Source: Candidatus Nanopelagicales bacterium
GTDB taxonomy: Bacteria > Actinomycetota > Actinomycetes > S36-B12
Length of the DNA stretch: 9,483 bases
Reading direction: 5' to 3'
NCBI GenBank assembly: GCA_023264215.1
Contig: JALQSY010000056.1
Location: 1 to 9,483, forward strand
Shown here in pieces: positions 1 through 6,347 of this stretch (the stretch's first letter is position 1; every line of letters begins with the position of its first letter). A model generated the notes under the pieces. It ran no database searches. It was not told where the DNA came from and saw only the letters and a list, made by a program, of their open reading frames with translations. The position numbers and the translations under genes are program-made.

Positions 1-1
1 G

Positions 2-352
2 CGCACGCTCGCAGCGCTGGAATCGGTTGGCGTGAGCGCTCCGGGCCACCGGAGCACGACGTTGACACGCGATCACCTCGACGATGTCGACGTGGTCATC
101 ACCTTCGAGCGCGATCATGTGCGGTTCATCCGGCACATGGCCCCGGAGGTCGCCGATCGCACGGCCACCCTCCCCCGCCTGCTGTCCGACGACTGGCCCG
201 GCGCGGACCTCGCCGCAGAGAACCCGCTCGACTGGGATGAGGTCGACGACCCAGCCGGCGGCGACATCGACGACTTCATCCGATGCGCGCGCATCATCGA
301 CGCCCAGGTGGCTCTCCTGCTAGCGAAACTCGGGCCGCCCGCTAGCCGATGA
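2..352 (+). CDS. Low-molecular-weight protein tyrosine phosphatase, C-terminal part (5' end outside window)
   Basis: The reading frame is open from base 2 and stops with TGA at 350-352, so only the C-terminal part of about 116 residues is visible. The start of the visible part (ALESVGVSAPGHRSTTLT, then DDVDVVITFERDH) matches the family pattern of a helix, G-I/V, GHRS/A, L-T and a hydrophobic strand ending in a residue before H. Near the end, VDDPAGGDIDDF carries the Asp-Pro pair (codons 248-253) where this family has its general-acid aspartate, followed by the usual C-terminal helix. The catalytic P-loop (CxxxxxR) would lie upstream and cannot be checked. The family hydrolyses phosphotyrosine, and some relatives are arsenate reductases; the DP loop favours a phosphatase. 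Internal ATG and GTG codons, for example the GTG at 32, are not convincing starts because the homologous sequence continues upstream of them. The gene converges on the racemase gene and overlaps its 3' end by 11 bp. Confidence 0.72.
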   Translation, partial: RTLAALESVGVSAPGHRSTTLTRDHLDDVDVVITFERDHVRFIRHMAPEVADRTATLPRLLSDDWPGADLAAENPLDWDEVDDPAGGDIDDFIRCARIIDAQVALLLAKLGPPASR

Positions 353-1472
353 CGCCGTCGCCGGCCAGGGCTTCGACCCGGCCCGCGTCGATCCCCCAGG
401 CCAGCAGCGACTCGGAGCGGGCAGCGCTCACAGATCCGGGCGGGCCGGCAGGAGTCCGCGAGAAGCGCGGCGCGGGAGCCGGCTGCCGGAGGCCGTCGAC
501 ATCGACGAACGTGCCGCGAGCCGCCAGGTGCGGGTGCGATGGCGCTTCGCTCATCGTGAGCACGGGGGCAACGCAGGCATCGGTCCCGTCGGCGAGCGCC
601 GCCCACTCGTCGCGGGTCTTCGTCACCACGACGTCGGCGAAGGCCTGGCGGAGCTCGTCCCAACGGGGAAGGTCGAACTGGGCCGGCAGGCCAGCATCAG
701 CCAGTCCGGCGATGCGCAGCCACTCGGCGTAGAACTGCGGCTCGAGGCAGGCGACCGCGAGCCACTTGTCATCGGCGGTGCGATAGACGTCGTAGAACGG
801 TGCGCCGGAGTCGAGCAGGTTGACTCCGGTCTCCTCCCGCCACAGGCCCTGCGCCGACATGCCGTGGAACAGCGACATCAGCAGGGCGGCTCCGTCGACC
901 ATGGCGGCATCGACGACCTGGCCCTGCCCGGAGCGCTGCGCCTCCCACAGGGCCGCGAGGACGCCGACGACGAGCAGCATCGCGCCCCCGCCGTAGTCGC
1001 CGACGAGATTGAGCGGCGGCGTCGGCGGCTGGCCGCGCCGGGCGGTGTGCGCGAGCACACCGGCGATGGCGATGTAGTCCAGGTCATGTCCGGCGGCCTG
1101 CGCCCACGGACCCTCCTGCCCCCAGCCGGTCATGCGGCCGTAGACCAGGGCGGGGCGTTGCTCCCAGCACGCCTGCGGGCCAAGGCCGAGACGCTCCATG
1201 ACACCGGGCCGGAAGCCCTCGATGAGGACATCGGCACCGCTGATGAGGTCGAGGACCAGGTCGCGTCCGGCGTCCTGGCGCAGATCCACGACGACGCCAT
1301 CACGTCCGCGCCGGGTGACGTCGCCGAGCGGATCGCCCAGAGCAAGGCCAGGCCGCGGCGACTCGATGCGGATGCCCTGCGCGCCGAGGTCGGCGAGCAT
1401 CATCGCGGCGAACGGCGCAGGACCGATGCCAGCCATCTCGACGAAGCGCAGTCCGGAGAGCGGCCCGGTCAT
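342..1472 (-). CDS. Alpha-methylacyl-CoA racemase (family III CoA-transferase fold)
   Basis: The protein has 376 residues, close to the usual 360-380 for bacterial alpha-methylacyl-CoA racemases. These enzymes interconvert (2R)- and (2S)-methylacyl-CoA so that branched fatty acids and sterol side chains can enter beta-oxidation. Family landmarks in order are the N-terminal LSGLRFVEMAGIGPAPFAAMMLADLGA, the FRPGVMERLGLGP motif near residues 87-98, GHDLDYIAIAG with His129, NLVGDYGGGAMLL with Asp159, and LEPQFYAEWL with Glu244. His129 and Asp159 correspond to the catalytic dyad known from the Mycobacterium tuberculosis enzyme (His126/Asp156), and Glu244 to its conserved Glu241. This favours racemase over a CoA-transferase such as CaiB or Frc, which use a catalytic Asp and lack this His/Asp pair. 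The ATG overlaps the thioesterase stop in an ATGA, so it is probably read by translational coupling as the last gene of the sbcDC run. The exact acyl substrate cannot be read from sequence. Confidence 0.9.
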   Translation of the reverse strand: MTGPLSGLRFVEMAGIGPAPFAAMMLADLGAQGIRIESPRPGLALGDPLGDVTRRGRDGVVVDLRQDAGRDLVLDLISGADVLIEGFRPGVMERLGLGPQACWEQRPALVYGRMTGWGQEGPWAQAAGHDLDYIAIAGVLAHTARRGQPPTPPLNLVGDYGGGAMLLVVGVLAALWEAQRSGQGQVVDAAMVDGAALLMSLFHGMSAQGLWREETGVNLLDSGAPFYDVYRTADDKWLAVACLEPQFYAEWLRIAGLADAGLPAQFDLPRWDELRQAFADVVVTKTRDEWAALADGTDACVAPVLTMSEAPSHPHLAARGTFVDVDGLRQPAPAPRFSRTPAGPPGSVSAARSESLLAWGIDAGRVEALAGDGVIG

Positions 1473-2251
1473 CGGATGATCGCAATCACCTGGGCATTGT
1501 GGACCGCGAGCCGACCGTCCGACGTCCAGAGCTCACGGCTCTCCGTCGAGTAGCCCTCGGCCAGGCCGAGCATGCGGCCGCGATGCAGCAGGGGGACGGC
1601 AGGATCCACGGTGGCCGGATCGACGAGCAGTGTCGCGCTGAAACTGAGCGTTGCCATCGGCCGTGCGGTCGACGCCTGCACGAGCGCGGCGGGCCAGAGC
1701 GCATCGACGAGGCCCGTGAGGGTCGCGTCGTCGTACGACGTTGGCGCCACGGCCGGCGCAACCCAGCCGAGCACGTCGTCGCTCGTTCCCGAGTAGGGGT
1801 ATCCGCTCACCGGTCGCACCGCGAGGTGCTGGAGGAACTCGGGCGCGAGCGGCGGCTCCAGGGTGAGGGGCTCGAGGTCGCGCCAATAGGGAGCCGCAGG
1901 CATTGCGAGCACCGGATGGCCGTCCATATCCGGTGCTCGCGCGCCACCGAAGACGACGGTCGCCGTGGCCCAGGTCTCACGTTCGGCGGAGGCGATCATC
2001 ACGTGCCACACGGAGGTCGCCGACCCGCGACGCACGAGGGTGCAGGTCACCCGAGCAGGTCCGGCGAGGACGGGACCGACCATGTGCACGCTGATCTCGC
2101 GTAGCGGAGCAGCCTCGGGATCGACGGCGCGGGCCGCGCGGATGGCGGCGGCCACGACGAGGCCACCCCACGCGCCTCGGCCTTGGCGCCAGCCCTCGGG
2201 GACGTCCCATACGCCGTCGCGGACATCGACGAGATCGGAGTAGGAGGTCAC
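1469..2251 (-). CDS. Double-hotdog acyl-CoA thioesterase-like protein
   Basis: Two hotdog repeats are visible. The first begins with EGWRQGRGAWGGLVVAAAIRAA (about residues 19-40 from the GTG start); the central helix after Q-G-R-G-A-W-G-G is typical of TesB-like and thioesterase-like proteins. The second repeat contains MATLSFSATLL and ends with ELWTSDGRLAVHNAQVIAII, the usual 'W-x-x-D-G-R-L-x-A-x-x-x-Q' end. The likely role is cytoplasmic hydrolysis of fatty acyl-CoA. By eye, the Gln of the TesB Asp-Thr-Gln active site is present, but Ser and a hydrophobic residue seem to replace the Asp and Thr, so activity is not certain. I prefer the GTG at 2251: it gives a TGA-C-GTG junction with sbcC like the sbcD/sbcC one, and a GGATGG lies 6 nt upstream. 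An ATG at 2272 would add 7 residues, overlap sbcC by 20 bp and has no visible ribosome binding site. The stop overlaps the racemase ATG. Confidence 0.8.
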   Translation of the reverse strand: MTSYSDLVDVRDGVWDVPEGWRQGRGAWGGLVVAAAIRAARAVDPEAAPLREISVHMVGPVLAGPARVTCTLVRRGSATSVWHVMIASAERETWATATVVFGGARAPDMDGHPVLAMPAAPYWRDLEPLTLEPPLAPEFLQHLAVRPVSGYPYSGTSDDVLGWVAPAVAPTSYDDATLTGLVDALWPAALVQASTARPMATLSFSATLLVDPATVDPAVPLLHRGRMLGLAEGYSTESRELWTSDGRLAVHNAQVIAIIR

Positions 2252-2252
2252 G

Positions 2253-5003
2253 TCAGGCCATCCACGTGACATCCACTCGGGCAGGGCTGCTGAGGGAGGC
2301 GGGCACCACGTCGATGCGCTCCGTGATCGTGGACTTCATGCTCTCCACATGGGTGATGATGCCGACGCGCCGGCCATTGCTGCTCAGGTGGCCCAGCATG
2401 AGCATGACTTCGTCGAGCTGATCGGTGTCCAGGGAGCCAAAGCCCTCGTCGATGAAGAGGGAGTTGATCTCGACGCCACCGGCGTTCATGCGGACGACGT
2501 CGGATAGCCCGAGGGCGAGCGCCAAGGACGCGCAGAAGGTCTCGCCGCCCGAGAGCGACTTCGCAGGGCGCGTCTTGCCCGTGATTCGATCCTCGACCGA
2601 CACCCCCAAGCCCTGCAGGCTGCGCTGGTCGCCTGTGTCCACGGCCGAGGCCACGAGGCGGTACCTGCCGTTGAGCAGGGACTCCAGCCGGCGATTGGCG
2701 CTCTCCATCACGGTCTCGAACAGTGACTTGAGGACATAGATGTGAAGGCCGATATCGCTGCCTCGGCCCGCCGCGAAGAGGTCGGCGAGGAGGACAAGGT
2801 CGCGACTCTGCTCGCCCACGCGTGCACGGTCGGCGCACAGCGCTTCAATCGTCTTCCTCCCATCGTGCAGAGTCGTGAGCCTAGCCTTCGCCTGCCGAAG
2901 GTCGCTGTCCACGTCGGCACGTTCCTTGACGCGCGCCTCCCAGGCCGCCTGCGCCGCCACGACATCGGCGAAGCCATCGCGCGGTGGCATGTCGTCGAGG
3001 ATGCCCTTGGCTGCTGCGACCTCGTCGACCGCCGCGGTCAGCGCCTGCCGCGCCGCTGCCATGTCCTGCAGCGCGCGGGCGAAGGCGGCCATGGAGGCCG
3101 ACCGGTCCTGTACCGTGGCGAAGGAGCCGCGGGCGCTGGCCACCGCGTCAGCCTGGTCCTTCACCTTCTTCGCAAGCATCGTCAGTTGGCCTTCGAGATC
3201 GGCGATGTCCCTCTCACGAGCCGACTTCTCGTCTCTGAGTTGCTGCTCCTCCAGCCTGAGCCCGGTGAGTTGCTCCTCCGCATCCGAGGCGTCCTTCTCA
3301 CGACGCTGGAGGTCGTCTTCCTCTGCCTGCCAGGCCAGCCGAGCAGCATCCCAACCGGCGCGATCGAGGTCGAGCTGCTGGGACAGAGCGTTGATTCGCT
3401 TCTCTGCGTCCTCGAGTTCATGGGTGACCCGAGCATGATTGGCGTTCGCGGCCTTGAGTTCCTGGAAAGCCGCCTCGACTTCATCGGCGGAAACTCGAAC
3501 ACCGTCCTCGTGCGCCGGGCTTGGATGCTCCGTAGCACCGCAGACCGGGCAGGGGCTACCTCCCTCGAGCCCCTGCGACAACTCGACCGCGATGCCCGAG
3601 CGATACCGCTGGCTCGCCTCCTGATACCTCCGGTCCGCTTCCTGCAGCTCACGCTTAGCCGCATCGAGGGCCTTCCGCGATGACGTTCGGCGTCTGGTCT
3701 CCGTGTCGAGTTCGTCGAGCCTGTCGCGCTCCCTGTCCAGGTCCGCCTTGCGCTGCCGGGAGTTGGCGATCTCCGACGCAGACGGGCGCGCCTTGGCCTT
3801 GGCATGCAACGTCGCCGTCACAGTGGGGATCTGCTCGAGGCGTCGTGATGCATGCCGCTGCTCGTCGCGCTTGGACTCGATGGACTTCGTGCGCTCGGCC
3901 TCCTCCCCAGGCCATGCGAGCACGGCCACTTCGGTCGTGACCAGCGCCTTCAGCGCTCCGACTTCACGCTCGGCCGCTGCCTGACGGTCACGCCAGGCGT
4001 CGACGTCGGCATCGTCATCGAGCGCAATCCCCGTGGCCCTCGCCAGGTCGTCGTAGGGCACGAGAGCGGCCCGAGCACGCTCGCACCGCTGCCGCGCGTC
4101 ACGCTCGCCCTCAGCCGCCTTCTGCGCCCGGGCCTGTGCCTGCTGCTCCCTCTCAGCCCGCTTCCGGTCATCGTCGGCCGAGCGGAGCGCGGCTTCGGCG
4201 CCTTGAGCCGCACGCATCAGGACGTCACTTGCCTCCTCCAACACCGGCGCCAGAGCGTCGACCTCGGCAAGGAGGGCATCGTCAAGGGAGTCAGAGGCGA
4301 GCGCTTCCCAAGACACTCGGGTCTCATCGTCCAGCTCGATGAGCGCTGCCACCCGTCCGATCTGCCCGACCAGCGTGTCCGTGGCGCGCTCGACCTCATT
4401 GCGCACGAGCTTCGCGTCCTCGTTCAAGATGCTGACGGTGCGCTCGAAGATGCTCGTGTCGAAGATGCTCTTGAGCACTTCTGCCCGGCTGCCGGTGTCG
4501 GCGTGCAGGAAGTCGGCGAACTTGCCCTGGGGGAGGACCACGGTCTGGACGAATTGCTCACGCGAGAGCCCGACGAGCTTCCTCAGCTCGGCCTTGGCGG
4601 ATCCCACATTCGTCGCGATGGTCTCCTCCGTGCCGCCGGGCAGCACCCGGAACACGGAGCAGGTGGCCAGGCTCCTCGTGAGACCCGAGCCGGCCTTCTT
4701 GGCGCGCAGGAACTCCGGCGAGCGGATCACGCGGAAGGTACCTGCTGAGGTCTCGAAGACGAGGTCCACCTCGGTCTTGTCGGTGCCTTCGGCGAAATCC
4801 GAGCGCAAGCGAGACTTGTCCGCTGCCTTGTCCGACAGTTCGCCGTACAGGGCGAAGGTGATGCAATCGATGATGGTCGACTTGCCGGCACCCGTGGGTC
4901 CGTTGATCAGGTAGAGGCCCGAGTGGCCGAGCTGATCGAAGTCGATCTCCTGGCGCGCGAGGTACGGGCCTACCCCCTGGAAGCACAGCGAGCGGATCCT
5001 CAT
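2253..5003 (-). CDS. sbcC: SbcC, Rad50-like ATPase subunit of the SbcCD nuclease
   Basis: This is the SMC-like ATPase that, with SbcD, opens hairpins and processes double-strand DNA ends. It has 916 residues from the chosen start. The N-terminal half-ATPase carries the Walker A GPTGAGKST (35-43) after MRIRSLCFQGVGPY. Two long charged, Ala/Glu/Arg-rich coiled-coil arms (about 195-470 and 505-730) flank the zinc hook CPVC (Cys485, Cys488). The C-terminal half-ATPase has the signature SLSGGETF (816-823), Walker B SLFIDEGFGSLD (848-859, Asp852/Glu853) and the switch histidine in IITHVESM (His885). All parts of a working enzyme are present. The protein is somewhat shorter than Escherichia coli SbcC (about 1,050 residues); the difference lies in the arms. 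The frame stays open to an ATG at 5042, but that would add 13 unrelated residues inside sbcD; the ATG at 5003 sits one base after the sbcD stop and starts the conserved core. Confidence 0.96.
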   Translation of the reverse strand: MRIRSLCFQGVGPYLARQEIDFDQLGHSGLYLINGPTGAGKSTIIDCITFALYGELSDKAADKSRLRSDFAEGTDKTEVDLVFETSAGTFRVIRSPEFLRAKKAGSGLTRSLATCSVFRVLPGGTEETIATNVGSAKAELRKLVGLSREQFVQTVVLPQGKFADFLHADTGSRAEVLKSIFDTSIFERTVSILNEDAKLVRNEVERATDTLVGQIGRVAALIELDDETRVSWEALASDSLDDALLAEVDALAPVLEEASDVLMRAAQGAEAALRSADDDRKRAEREQQAQARAQKAAEGERDARQRCERARAALVPYDDLARATGIALDDDADVDAWRDRQAAAEREVGALKALVTTEVAVLAWPGEEAERTKSIESKRDEQRHASRRLEQIPTVTATLHAKAKARPSASEIANSRQRKADLDRERDRLDELDTETRRRTSSRKALDAAKRELQEADRRYQEASQRYRSGIAVELSQGLEGGSPCPVCGATEHPSPAHEDGVRVSADEVEAAFQELKAANANHARVTHELEDAEKRINALSQQLDLDRAGWDAARLAWQAEEDDLQRREKDASDAEEQLTGLRLEEQQLRDEKSARERDIADLEGQLTMLAKKVKDQADAVASARGSFATVQDRSASMAAFARALQDMAAARQALTAAVDEVAAAKGILDDMPPRDGFADVVAAQAAWEARVKERADVDSDLRQAKARLTTLHDGRKTIEALCADRARVGEQSRDLVLLADLFAAGRGSDIGLHIYVLKSLFETVMESANRRLESLLNGRYRLVASAVDTGDQRSLQGLGVSVEDRITGKTRPAKSLSGGETFCASLALALGLSDVVRMNAGGVEINSLFIDEGFGSLDTDQLDEVMLMLGHLSSNGRRVGIITHVESMKSTITERIDVVPASLSSPARVDVTWMA

Positions 5004-5004
5004 G

Positions 5005-6219
5005 TCAGGCGTCGGCCCCCTGACGCGCTCGCTCAAGCACATCCTGGAGGATCTGCGCCATCTCTGGCGTGGGCTCCTCGCCCCGCGACGACACGTAGAA
5101 GTTGCGCAGGGTCTGCAGCGGAGTCAGGACCTGGGTCCCCGCATTGGCAGGCTCGTCCGAAGCGGCGGCACCCGCGTAGTCATGCCTTGCCTTCAGGATG
5201 CGCGAGAATGAGTGCGTCAATTGGGCCAGCCAGTTATCCGGGGGCCGTGAATCGGTGATCACGAGCTCGACGAAGTCATCACGGTGCGCTGCGTGAGCGT
5301 CGGAAAGAATCTCGTCGAGCGTGCCGCGCAATCGGACCATGCCAGCGGGCTGCGGAACCTCGACCACGTCGATCGTGCACGCGCCCTCGGCATCCATGTC
5401 AACAAGAGTCACGCTCTTGATGTGGTCCGCCTCGGACAGGGAGTAGCGCAGGGGGGACCCGGAATAGCGAATGCCCGGTCGCCCAGCTCCCAGATCCTGC
5501 TCCTGCACGGTACGCGGGCCGTGCAGGTGCCCGAGGGCGACGTAGTTCACGCCATCGAAGATCGCCGTTGGCGCCGAGGGGACACCGCCAACCGCGATAT
5601 CGCGCTCGCTCTCGCACTGCTCGGTGAGCAACTCCTCCGGGGACTCCACGCCCCGGACGACGAAGGCATGCGCAACGACGACGGCGCGGAGGGATGGTTC
5701 AGCCACGACTCGCACCGCGAGGTCCTCGCGTACCCGGCGCATTGCCTCGCCGATGACTGCCTCATGGCTGCGCTCGAGCAGCGGTCCATCGGCGGGCGCC
5801 AGATCACGACGAGCACCATCCGGGTGCAGGTACGGGAAGGGATAGAAGGCCACGGGGCCGAACTCGTCCTCGAACGTGAAGGACGTGCCGACCTGCGAGT
5901 GCTCGCCGACGACGACGACCCGGTCTTCCAGGAGTTGGGACAGCGCGCCTAGCCGAGCCCCCTCGTCATGATTGCCCGCCGTACAGACGATGGCGATACC
6001 GGCCTCGTGGATCCGCGCGAAAGCATCGTTGAGGAGCCGGACGTCATCAACGCTGGGGAATGCTCGGTCGTAGACGTCACCCGCGATGACAAACACATCG
6101 ACCTGCCTTTCAATGGCCAGGTCGATCATCGCTTCGAGCGCGCACCTCTGGGCCTCGGCCAGGTCATGGCCGTGCAACGCCTTGCCCAGGTGCCAATCCG
6201 AGGTGTGCAGGATTCGCAT
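5005..6219 (-). CDS. sbcD: SbcD, Mre11-like nuclease subunit of SbcCD
   Basis: A 404-residue calcineurin-like metallophosphoesterase that is the nuclease partner of SbcC. The metal-binding motifs occur in the expected order: SDWHLGK (Asp8, His10), GDVYD (Asp48), GNHD (Asn83, His84, Asp85), VVAHAF (His184) and GHLHG (His231, His233). SGSPLRYSLSE, a strongly conserved segment after the last motif in SbcD, follows. The C-terminal capping part reaches ADA-stop. The ATG at 6219 is preferred because the core MRILHTSDWHLG starts there and GGAGGGGAG lies just upstream. The frame is open to 6417, but that would add 66 Arg/Gly-rich residues unlike the family and run into the oppositely directed symporter gene. 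sbcD is the first gene of the minus-strand operon; its stop is one base from the sbcC start, so equimolar coupled synthesis is likely. Possible RNA hairpins cover its ribosome binding site. Confidence 0.95.
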   Translation of the reverse strand: MRILHTSDWHLGKALHGHDLAEAQRCALEAMIDLAIERQVDVFVIAGDVYDRAFPSVDDVRLLNDAFARIHEAGIAIVCTAGNHDEGARLGALSQLLEDRVVVVGEHSQVGTSFTFEDEFGPVAFYPFPYLHPDGARRDLAPADGPLLERSHEAVIGEAMRRVREDLAVRVVAEPSLRAVVVAHAFVVRGVESPEELLTEQCESERDIAVGGVPSAPTAIFDGVNYVALGHLHGPRTVQEQDLGAGRPGIRYSGSPLRYSLSEADHIKSVTLVDMDAEGACTIDVVEVPQPAGMVRLRGTLDEILSDAHAAHRDDFVELVITDSRPPDNWLAQLTHSFSRILKARHDYAGAAASDEPANAGTQVLTPLQTLRNFYVSSRGEEPTPEMAQILQDVLERARQGADA

Positions 6220-6224
6220 CGTCG

Positions 6225-6233
6225 CTCCCCTCC
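6225..6233 (-). promoter_or_regulatory. sbcD: Ribosome binding site of sbcD
   Basis: Read on the minus strand, GGAGGGGAG stands 5 nt (from its last G) to 9 nt (from the GGAGG core) before the ATG at 6219. It supports the short SbcD start over the longer open frame. The same bases can pair with the CCCCT just upstream (6235-6239 on the plus strand). Confidence 0.7.
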
Positions 6234-6248
6234 GAGGGGTGCCCCTCG
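6227..6248 (-). repeat. Overlapping inverted repeats in the sbcD leader
   Basis: Two inverted repeats share one arm. CGAGGGG (6233-6239) pairs with CCCCTCG (6242-6248) across two bases, and CCCCT (6227-6231) pairs with AGGGG (6235-6239) across three bases. In an sbcD transcript that begins upstream, only one of the two can form at a time; the second would cover the ribosome binding site. As DNA, the first is a 16-bp near-palindrome that could instead be a protein-binding site. Confidence 0.5.
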
Positions 6249-6336
6249 ACGAGCCATCATCCCCCAGGGGACCGACGGTCTGACGAATCCAGCCCGAACC
6301 TCCCCCGGCAGCCTCTAGCCTGCCGTCACGGCGATC

Positions 6337-6343
6337 GAGGAGG
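6337..6343 (+). promoter_or_regulatory. Ribosome binding site of the sugar symporter
   Basis: GAGGAGG lies 4 nt before the GTG at 6348. This strong site decides for the GTG start, since the first in-frame ATG lies far inside the protein, after several membrane segments. Confidence 0.75.
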
Positions 6344-6347
6344 CGAC

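Larger units (their letters stand above)
6220..6347. promoter_or_regulatory. Divergent intergenic region between sbcD and the sugar symporter
   Basis: These 128 bp must hold the promoters for both directions. I see no clear -35/-10 pair on either strand. On the plus strand, TAGCCT (6316-6321) fits the loose actinobacterial -10 pattern TANNNT but lacks a good -35. The part next to sbcD is full of C/G runs that form inverted repeats at 6227-6239 and 6233-6248. Confidence 0.45.

Noticed and set aside
528..1553. Long open frame on the plus strand opposite the racemase (341 codons), and a similar one at 3852-4748 opposite sbcC
   Set aside because: Both lie antisense to well-recognised proteins, have no family-like sequence or ribosome binding site, and arise from the high GC content, which makes stops rare in all frames.
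2742..3683. Open frame of 313 codons on the plus strand opposite sbcC
   Set aside because: It is antisense to the SbcC arms and ATPase, and its composition mirrors the coiled-coil codons; it has no recognisable domain.
5004..5042. N-terminal extension of SbcC by 13 residues
   Set aside because: The conserved SbcC core begins with MRIRSLCFQG at 5003, one base after the sbcD stop; the extension lies wholly within sbcD.
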